Shown piece by piece: positions 57,351-64,000 of a DNA stretch of 64,000 nucleotides. Under the pieces are notes generated by a model. It saw nothing but the letters and a program-made list of their open reading frames with translations, was not told the origin of the DNA and did no database searches. Source of the DNA: Piscicola geometra (lineage: Eukaryota > Annelida > Clitellata > Hirudinida > Piscicolidae); the NCBI GenBank assembly GCA_943735955.1, contig OX030958.1:2940031-3004030 (forward strand). Reading direction: 5' to 3'. A program made the translations under genes and the position numbers. The number at the start of each line of letters is the position of its first letter. The first letter of the stretch is position 1.

Positions 57351-58079
57351 CAGAAAAAAAATTCAATTTTAAAAAAATAATTTTGTTTTTTGTAGTGTTT
57401 CCTATTCGTAAAACTAAAATAATAAAAAAATTCTTGAGGTAAATTCCTCGTATGGTAGATTTAAAGTATGGTTGATTTAAACGCATACCATCCCAAATAT
57501 ATTAGTATTACTCAAAATATATATAACAATACATATCATCGTTTTAATTTAATTTAATGGTAACTTTCTTTCCTAGGTTAACTTTTAAAAGTTTAACTAA
57601 AACGCTATTTATTAAAATATCAAAAAAAAACTAAATTTCTATAAAAATTCATTTATAAAATTAATTCAATAAAAACGATATAGAATGCAGTTAAAGCCAG
57701 TGAATGTTGCTTCTCAACATCTCTGTTACAGCCATATTGTCGCTTTTCGTCCATGCAATTATACAATCTGGCATTCCTTACACCACCTCTTCCACTCACA
57801 CCACTGTCTTCAAACTTGTTGTATTTTCTATGCTTAGAAGCAAAGTTGTTGCTCTCGTCAATAGTTCTTTCTCCATTTTTATTTTTTTCACTCTTTCTCC
57901 TTTCACAATCTCTCCTACTTTTTTCTCTTCTGCTCTTTCTATCATTTTGAAAACCCTTCATCATCTGAGTTTTTAGGGAATTTTTGGCCCTGACATTATT
58001 GTTGAATCCTTTATTGTTTTCCCTCATGCTCCTTCCTCCTTAGTCGTTTCCATGTATTTCATAATTAACATACCATCGC
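57351..58079 (-). other. Unassigned region with a charged minus-strand frame
   Basis: The frame 57653-58027 (124 codons, minus) is Arg/Lys/Glu/Asn-rich (KSRREKSRRDCERRKSEKNK), low in complexity and lacking a recognisable domain. It could be the downstream part of the proline-rich frame's gene or chance. Confidence 0.35.
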
Positions 58080-58117
58080 TTGCTCTCCTTCACTTTGTCT
58101 GCTTTTTCAGCCATCCT

Positions 58118-59053
58118 TCAACTCCCATCAACTCTCTTCCACTCATCCTCCCATCCCCCTTTCCTCCTCTTCCATGCCCTCCCCTTTCCACCCATCTTCC
58201 ATCCCTGTAACCTCTTCCACTCAATCCCCCTCCATTCGTTTTGTAGTGGCGTTGAGACGCTGCACTGCAATCCCTTGCAGAGTTGTGTCGGCCTAGATTT
58301 ATGATCCCCATCATCCTCATCATCACTCTCACTCTCTTCCATGGTCGCCAACTCACTTGGACTACTGCTTGTGATTTCTGTGGTGCTCTTGAGGGGTGGC
58401 GGTGGTGGTGGAATGAAATCTGGCCCTGGGGGTAGGGAATCTGAATCGAACTCTGTGAAGGCTTCTGTGGCATCTTTGGCATTGGCAGTAGTAGCATCTA
58501 TGTCTGTGGTGCTTTTAATAGGCGGTGGTGGAAGGAAATCTCACTCAGGTGGAAAAAGAGCTGGTTCTTTGGGATTTGACAGTGAGAAAATTTTTTGGAC
58601 ATACGGTGCTGATGATGATGTTGATGATGGTGATGGTGCTGAGGATGATGATGGTGATGATGATGATAGTGTTTGTGGAGAATAATGTCTTGGCGGTTTT
58701 GGGGACGGTGGTGCGCGTCTCTTCTGATTGAAGGCTGGCAAGGAGAGTTGTGATGATGCTGTGTCAGATGTGGTGGTGGCTTCGTGTGGTTGGGGTCTGC
58801 TGGAGGCTGGTGGAGGTGATGCAGGGACTTTTTGTGTGTGGGTGGAAGTGGTGTAAGTCTTTTTGTTGGAGATGAGTGTGGAAAGGTGGGACTGGGTGGT
58901 GGTGGTTGGGGGGAAAGGGGGACTGGGAGGTGGTGGTTTAGGGGAAAGGGGGACTGGGTGGTGGTGGCTGGGGGGAAAAGGGGGACTGGGAGGTGGTGGT
59001 TGGGAAAAGGGGGGACTGGAGACTCCCCAATTTCTGCACGAAGAGGACCTCAA
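58118..59053 (-). pseudogene. Proline/serine-rich coding frame with one internal TGA
   Basis: A single minus-strand frame runs from 59053 to 58118 (about 312 codons) with only one stop, a TGA at 58541-58543 (FPPE-stop-DFLPPPP). It begins in the P-rich translation of the G-rich minisatellite, then reads SLPAFNQKRRAPPSPKPPRH, a Ser-rich run, PYVQKIFSLSNPKEPALFPP, a repeated DF(L/I)PPPP-x-KSTT module (two copies, the second PPGPDFIPPPPPLKST) and an acidic MEESESDDEDDGDH segment. Proline-rich FPPPP-like modules typically bind EVH1/SH3/WW domains, but I cannot name the family. It may be a damaged host exon or an ORF1-like retroelement protein. Confidence 0.4.
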
Positions 59054-59220
59054 AGTTGGAGGGGAAAAGGGGACTGGGTGGTGGTGGTTGGGGTGGAAGG
59101 GGGTACTGGGTGGTGGTGGTTGGGGGGAAAGGGGGGACTGGGAGGTGGTGGTTGGGGTGGAAGGGGTTACTGGGTGGTGGTGGTTGGGGGGGAAGGGGAG
59201 ACTGGGAGGTGGTGATTGTG
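58880..59220. repeat. G-rich minisatellite, left (plus strand G-rich)
   Basis: Imperfect units of about 30 bp of the type gactgggtggtggtggttgg plus ggggaaagggg, interrupted at 59025-59070 by gactccccaatttctgcacg. The G-runs of 3-6 are dense enough to predict G-quadruplex formation on the plus strand. All frames through it are Gly/Trp or Pro repeats. Confidence 0.9.
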
Positions 59221-59234
59221 GAGGAATGGGGTAC

Positions 59235-59397
59235 TGGTTGGAGTGGTTGGGTTCGAGTGGGTTGGTTCGAGTGGTTGGGTTGGAATGATTGGTTGGAGTG
59301 GTTGGGTTGGAGTGGTTGGGTTGGAGTGGTTGGGTTGGAGTGGTTATGTTGGAGTGGTTGGGTTGGAGTGGTTGGGTTGGAGTGGTTGAGTTGGAGG
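59235..59397. repeat. 14-bp minisatellite ttgggttggagtgg
   Basis: About eleven near-perfect copies directly beside the G-rich array. Minus-strand translation gives NHSNPTTPTQPL repeats. Confidence 0.88.
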
Positions 59398-60925
59398 GTT
59401 TTCACTGAAGCCGTGGTGCTAGAGAGAATTTCCTTCTTCAGGGAAATCTTGGTCACCAGTTTGATGCTTGCTGACTGCCCTTCTTTTCGGCTTTGCCACT
59501 TTTTTCGGCATCACCACGATCTTTATGACCACCACTTTCACCAACGTTTTCTCCATCACCCTCATCACCTTCTCCAACTACCTTTCCTGCACCACCACCC
59601 TTTTCACCACCCGAACCACCACCCGAACCACCTCCACCACGACTGCCCCTCCTCCCCTCCAACTCTTCAACAGCACTTCCCACCATCGAACTGCTCGACG
59701 ACGACTTCGCCTTCTCCTGCCACGAAGAAACCAACGAGCAAACCTTAGAGTTGGTCGACTGCGTGGGCTTGGCGTGGTGGCTTTTGTTGTAGTTGTAGTG
59801 CTTGTGGTTGAGTTGGGATGCGTTGTTGCCATGGGGGCCGTTTTTCATGTTGGTTTATTCATTATTTACATGGGGTTTTCTGTTGTAGTGCATTCTTGTA
59901 GATGCATTTTTGCCATGGTAACTCTGGTTCAAATGACATGCACCACTACCATCACCTGCATGATACTTTTGATTGGCATGGTGTTGTTGCCTGCATTGGT
60001 GGTGGGATGCTTCCTTTGCATGCTGACTCTTCTTCAGTTTCCCTTCGTTTTCTGCCTCATGGTGGAGACTGCAGAAATGGTGGAGACTGCAGATGATGGT
60101 AGTGGTCTGTCCAGAGATGGGTTGTTGTTTCCTGGGCTGTCTTGCAGAGTCTGCACAGGTCCTCTTGGCTTAGACCAATTCTACATTGGTAGGCTCTGAG
60201 CGCCGGGTGGTGCCCAGTACGGAACCTGTTCAGGCTGGTGCGTGCAAGTTTGGTGAGCTCCTTCTCAGCTTTCTTGAGCCTGCATTTTTAGATGCCATTC
60301 AGTCTGTCGTTACTGAAGTAGTTTTCTTGAGGTCTATGGCTTGTGAGTGCTTGGCAGATCCCTGTTCTTGATAGGTCTTGGTTTAGCGGGGTTAGCTGTG
60401 TCCTGCTTCCTGTAGCTGCTTCTGCGTCAGCCTCATCGTTTCCGATCAGATAGCAGTGGCTTGGCACCCAGATGAAGAGAACCTTTTTGTTCAGGTTGGC
60501 ACACTGTGCAGTTAGCTCTGAAATTCGATGGGAGAAGAGAGAGTTGGATGCCATTAGCGAGAGAAGCGGCTTGCAATCGCACACAATCTTTGCCACGCTC
60601 CAGTCTTCTTTCTCACTCAACCATTTCAGAGCCCCCTCAACCGCAATTCTTTCAGTGTCCATTGGGTTATTTTTGTACCCTGTGGGTTTGTTCCAGGTAA
60701 CTACTTTCTGATCCCTTTGGTATACCACCACCGCAGCACCACCGTGCTTTGTCACCCTTGCACCGAGCCGTCAGTGAAGATGGTAAAATCAGCTTTCCCT
60801 TCCTGGGCGATGGCACCTTTGGCTGCTTCCAGTTGCATGAGGTCATGGTCGTGCTTGCTGGATTTGGAGAAGCTGATGTTAAGAGGAAAGTTGAACCAAA
60901 GCGGCTTGGGCTCGTATACCACTTC
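59398..60925 (-). repeat. Left arm of a large inverted repeat (LINE RNase H segment plus linked sequence)
   Basis: The reverse complement recurs at 61126-62665. Corresponding points (60755 with 61309, 60288 with 61776, 60199 with 61865) all sum to about 122064, so the arms are nearly colinear, with only small indels. The arm runs from cactgaagccgtggtg (59404) to cgtataccacttcgtgcagtgg (60925). Protein translations of the two arms differ at about 5 of 155 residues in the RNase H part. Confidence 0.93.
60288..60785 (-). mobile_element. LINE RNase H domain, left copy
   Basis: The minus frame 60288-60755 reads VTKHGGAAVVVYQRDQKV, MDTERIAVEGALKWLSEKED, KIVCDCKPLLSLMAS and FIWVPSHCYLIGNDEADAEA. 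This is the RNase H1 pattern with E, D, H and D. The first catalytic Asp is in FTDGSVQG just upstream, in another frame: a 1-bp shift at about 60757 separates them. I-clade and related LINEs carry such a domain after the RT. Downstream, a zinc-binding tail (CRIGPSQEDLCRLCETAQET-like) is shifted as well. Inactive. Confidence 0.85.
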
Positions 60926-61125
60926 GTGCAGTGGTACGAAACCTGCTCAGGTTGGTGCAAGCAAGTTTGGTGAGCTCCTTCTCAGCTTTCTTGAGCCTGC
61001 CTTTGTATATCCCTGTTCTTGATAAGTCTTGGTTCAGCGGGGTTAGCTGTGTCCTGCTTCCTGAAGCTGAAACAAAACAGATAGAGGGCCAAATTCCTTC
61101 ACCAAGCAAAGGCACTTCTCCCAGA
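60926..61125. repeat. Spacer of the inverted repeat, carrying an extra partial copy of the arm
   Basis: aacctgctcaggttggtgca, gctccttctcagctttcttg, ccctgttcttgata(a/g)gtctt and ggggttagctgtgtcctgct reproduce, in direct orientation, 60225-60415 of the left arm with an internal gap. The spacer is therefore a third, shortened copy of arm sequence. Confidence 0.8.
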
Positions 61126-62665
61126 AGACCCACTGCACGAAGTGGTATACGAGCCCAAGCCGCCTTGGTTCAACTTCCCTCTCAACATCAGCTTCTCCAA
61201 ATCCAGCAAGCACGACCATGACCTCATGCAACTGGAAGCAGCCAAAGGTGCCATCGCCCAGAAAGGGGAAGCTGATTTTACCATCTTCACTGACGGCTCG
61301 GTGCAAGGGTGACAAAGCACGGTGGTGCTGCGGTGGTGGTGTACCAAAGGGATCAGAAAGTAGTTACCTGGAACAAGCCCACAGGATACAAGAGTAACCC
61401 AATGGACACTGAAAGAATTGCGGTTGAGGGGGCTCTGAAATGGTTGAGTGAGCAAGAAGACTGGAGCGTGGCAAAGATTGTGTGCGATTGCAAGCCGCTT
61501 CTCTCGCCAATGGCATCCAACTCTCTCTCCTCCCATCGAATTTCAGAGCTAACTGCACAGTGTGCCAACCTGAACAAAAAGGTTCTCTTCATCTGGGTGC
61601 CAAGCCACTGCTATCTGATCGGAAACGATGAGGCTGACGCAGAAGCAGCTACAGGAGGCAGGACACAGCTAACCCCGCTAAACCAAGACCTATCAAGAAC
61701 AGGGATCTGCCAAGCACTCACAAGCCATAGACCTCAAGAAAACTACTTCAGTAACGACAGACTGAATGGCATCTAAAAATGCAGGCTCAAGAAAGCTGAG
61801 AAGGAGCTCACCAAACTTGCACGCACCAGCCTGAACAGGTTCCGTACTGGGCACCACCCGGCGATCAGAGCCTACCAATGTAGAATTGGTCCAAGCCAAG
61901 AGGACCTGTGCAGACTCTGCGAGACAGCCCAGGAAACAACAACCCATCTCTGGACAGACCACTACCATAACCTGCAGTCTCCACCATTTCTGCAGTCTCC
62001 ACCATGAGGCAGAAAACGAAGGGAAACTGAAGAAGAGTCAGCATGCAAAGGAAGCATCCCACCACCAATGCAGGCAACAACACCATGCCAATCAAAAGTA
62101 TCATGCAGGTGATGGTAGTGGTGCATGTCATTTGAACCAGAGTTACCATGGCAAAAATGCATCTACAAGAATGCACTACAACAGAAAACCCCATGTAAAT
62201 AATGAAAAAACCAACATGAAAAACGGTCCCCATGGCAACAACGCATCCCAACTCAACCACAAGCACTACAACTACAACAAAAGCCACCACGCCAAGCCCA
62301 CGCAGTCGACCAACTCTAAGGTTTGCTCGTTGGTTTCTTCGTGGCAGGAGAAGGCGAAGTCGTCGTCGAGCAGTTCGATGGTGGGAAGTGCTGTTGAGGA
62401 GTTGGAGGGGAGGAGGGGCAGTCGTGGTGGAGGTGGTTCGGGTGATGAAAAGGGTGGTGGTGCAGGAAAGGTAGTTGGAGAAGGTGATGAGGGTGATGGA
62501 GAAAACGTTGGTGAAAGTGGTGGTCAAAAAGATCGTGGTGATGCCGAAATAAGTGGCAAAGCCAAAAAGAAGGGCAGTGGCGGTGAGCCGTCGCAGCAAG
62601 CACTCAAAAAGGTGACCAAGATCTCCCTGAAGAAGGAAAGTCTCTCTGGAACCACTGCTTCAGTG
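61126..62665 (+). repeat. Right arm of the large inverted repeat
   Basis: Reverse complement of 59398-60925. It begins ccactgcacgaagtggtata (61126) and runs to ccactgcttcagtgaaggg (about 62665), after which the two sides differ: a G-rich array follows here, the 14-bp minisatellite on the left. Confidence 0.93.
61280..61776 (+). mobile_element. LINE RNase H domain, right copy
   Basis: The frame 61309-61776 repeats the left copy (GGAAVVVYQRDQ, ERIAVEGALKWLSEQEDW, VCDCKPLLSPM, WVPSHCYLIGNDEADAEA). The same 1-bp shift between FTDGSVQG and TKHGGAA is present at about 61307, so both arms descend from one already defective element. Confidence 0.85.
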
Positions 62666-63064
62666 AAGGGGAAGGGGGGACTGGGAGGTGGTGGTTGGAG
62701 GGGAAGGGGGGACTGGGAGGTGATGGTGGTTGGAAGGGAAGGGGGGACTGGGTGGTGGTGGTTGGGGGCGAAGGGGGGTACTGGGTGGTGGTGGTTGGGG
62801 GGAAAAAGGGACTGGGTGGTGGTGGTGGTTGGGGGGAAGGGGGGACTGGGAGGTGGTGTTTGGAGGGGAAGGGGGGACTGGGAGGTGGTGGTTGGGGGCG
62901 AAGGGGGTACTGGGTGGTGGTGGTTGGGGGAGAAGGGGGGACTGGGTGGTGGTGTTTGGTGCGGAAGGGGGGACTGGAGGCTCCCCCATTTCTGCACGAA
63001 GAAGACCTCAAAAGCGCCACCTGTTGTTGTTGTAGATTCTGTTTTTGTTGTTCGGAGTAAGTAA
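61886..63064 (+). other. Long open frame through arm and G-rich array (392 codons)
   Basis: It starts in the frame-shifted zinc tail of the LINE and goes through a His/Asn-rich part and SKVCSLVSSWQEKAKS. A Gly/Glu-rich segment (RGSRGGGGSGDEKGGGAG), KKVTKISLKKESLSGTTASV and the Gly/Trp translation of the minisatellite follow. The stretch from about SKVCSLV to TTASV is repeated on the left arm in a frameshifted state. It is a composite frame without known domains. Part of it may derive from the same unknown gene as the proline-rich frame at 58118-59053. Confidence 0.3.
62668..62985. repeat. G-rich minisatellite, right (plus strand G-rich, direct to the left array)
   Basis: The same unit family as 58880-59220, with the same distal block ctggaggctcccccatttct plus gcacgaagaagacctc. 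It is in direct orientation with the left array although it flanks inverted arms. Predicted G-quadruplex former. Confidence 0.9.
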
Positions 63065-63116
63065 TGCTTGTGTAATTAACCTATCTCCCAATTCCCCTCC
63101 CCCCCCATAATATTTC

Positions 63117-63563
63117 TTACTACACTACACTACACTACACCTCACCACACTACAATACACCACACTACACTACACCACACTACACTACACCACACTACAC
63201 TACACCACACTACACTACACTATACTATACTACACCACATTACACTACACTACTCTACACTACACTACATTACACTATACTACATTACACTACACTACAC
63301 TACACCACACTACAATACACTACACTACACTACACTACACTACACTACACTACACCTCACCACACTACAATACACTACACTACACTACACTACACTACAC
63401 CACACTACACTACACTACACTACACTACACTACACTACACTACACTACACTACACTACACTACACCACATTACAGTACAATACACTACACCACACTACAC
63501 CACACTACACTACACCACACCACACTACACCACACTACACTACACTACACTAAACTACACTAC
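63117..63563. repeat. ACACT pentanucleotide satellite
   Basis: About 85-90 units of (acact)n with variants (acacc, caata, cattac). It is followed by a CA/CAA-rich tract to about 63745. Frames in it are artefacts. Confidence 0.97.
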
Positions 63564-63752
63564 ACAAACAACAACACACACAAACAACAGCACAGATACA
63601 AACAACAGCACAGACACAAACAACAGCAAAAACACAAATACCCACATATACAAACAACCACACACACAACCAAACATTAAGAACAGAAACACACACATCA
63701 CCACAACACACAGATAAAAACAAACACAGCAAGACAAACAAGCACACAGAAC

Positions 63753-63824
63753 CTTGCCCTCCTGGAAGTGCTTGTTGCCAGCCAGCGTGTCGAGGAACTG
63801 GATGTTCGTGCCCAGTCCAACCAC
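63753..63824 (-). CDS. Single exon resembling a biotin-dependent carboxylase alpha subunit (MCC-like)
   Basis: The minus strand reads CAG acceptor, then 24 codons VVGLGTNIQFLDTLAGNKHF plus QEGK, then a GT donor, with both borders in phase 0. The V-G-x-x-TN-x-x-FL-x-x-L-A-x-x-x-F-x-x-G-x-V pattern is characteristic of the end of the biotin carboxylase domain in methylcrotonoyl-CoA carboxylase alpha and its relatives. Its G+C content and codon regularity stand out from the flanking CA-rich DNA. Neighbouring exons would lie beyond the right edge (upstream) and possibly beyond the satellites (downstream). One short exon cannot distinguish MCC from propionyl- or acetyl-CoA carboxylase relatives. 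Confidence 0.5.
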
Positions 63825-64000
63825 CTGCGACCATCGTGGCAAGAGGAACCAGCATTTAACACTTCTTAAGTTTCTCCGCTTGTTTGCATATCTAGCAATT
63901 CATTCATCTACACAATCATCCACCCATCAATCCATCCACTTATAAATCCGCACATCTACCGCCACCCTCTCACCACTCCACCCTCCATCCACAACCCACC

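Noticed and set aside
58832..59748. Gly/Trp-rich and His-rich plus-strand frames around the G-rich array
   Set aside because: Opposite-strand shadows of the minisatellite and of the LINE-linked sequence; no start context or domains.
63550..63855. Cys/Val-rich minus-strand frames at the right edge
   Set aside because: Read through CA-rich repeat. Only the 72-bp exon inside them (63753-63824, in one of the frames) resembles a real protein.

Overview
The window is nuclear DNA from an animal, most likely an invertebrate. It is AT-rich, its real genes are small and intron-split, and most of the sequence is transposable elements: non-LTR retrotransposons, several hAT families with 8-bp target duplications, one piggyBac, a TAA-flanked TIR element, tRNA-headed SINEs, satellites and microsatellites. 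I see no operons, bacterial genes, CRISPR arrays or rRNA. The phylum cannot be fixed from the sequence. The leech/mollusc-type inhibitor genes and the repeat mix fit a lophotrochozoan or another non-vertebrate metazoan.

The main result lies between about 1.8 and 28 kb. Six copies of a five-exon gene, all on the minus strand, encode small secreted serine-protease inhibitors of the potato inhibitor I family (MEROPS I13, the eglin c / chymotrypsin inhibitor 2 fold). Five copies (here A to E) are complete with consistent splice sites, and the sixth (copy 0) keeps only its signal-peptide exon beside a LINE. Exons are so short (24-117 bp) that open-reading-frame scans miss them. Each copy has a TATA box 55-80 bp upstream of its ATG. 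The scaffold is conserved (VG[KM]-T[GS], R[VI]R[VI][FY]VD, C-terminal P-x-[YF]-G), but the predicted P1 residue differs: Leu (A), Asp (B), Glu (C), Met (D), Leu (E). A has a two-residue insertion and E a two-residue deletion beside the reactive site. This looks like a diversifying anti-protease array, possibly defensive or digestive.

Layout. 0-1.8 kb: two LINE fragments. 1.8-8.7 kb: inhibitor copies 0, A and B with hAT and SINE debris. 8.7-18.5 kb: a GGGGCAAGATG-type element, a ZMYM-like hAT, a TPR-like pseudogene, a BED hAT and an Ac-like hAT with nested SINE/LINE. 18.8-28 kb: copies C, D and E separated by a LINE and SINEs. 28-42 kb: transposons, including a hAT nested in a copy of its own family, a TIR element and a piggyBac. 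42.3-43.3 kb: 3' exons of an unrecognised host gene cut by a hAT. 43.3-47.1 kb: two GTF2IRD2-like hATs. 47-57.4 kb: satellites, about 0.75 kb of TAC microsatellite, LINEs and a second ZMYM-like hAT, between inverted AT-rich repeats. 58-63 kb: a proline-rich frame, G-rich minisatellites and a 1.5-kb-arm inverted repeat of an RNase H-bearing LINE. 63.1-64 kb: an ACACT satellite and one exon that resembles a biotin-dependent carboxylase.

The inhibitor copies share exon pattern, promoter position and, for B and D, flanking and intronic sequence. The array therefore grew by segmental duplication and was later spread apart by transposons. Elsewhere most reading frames are broken transposon genes.
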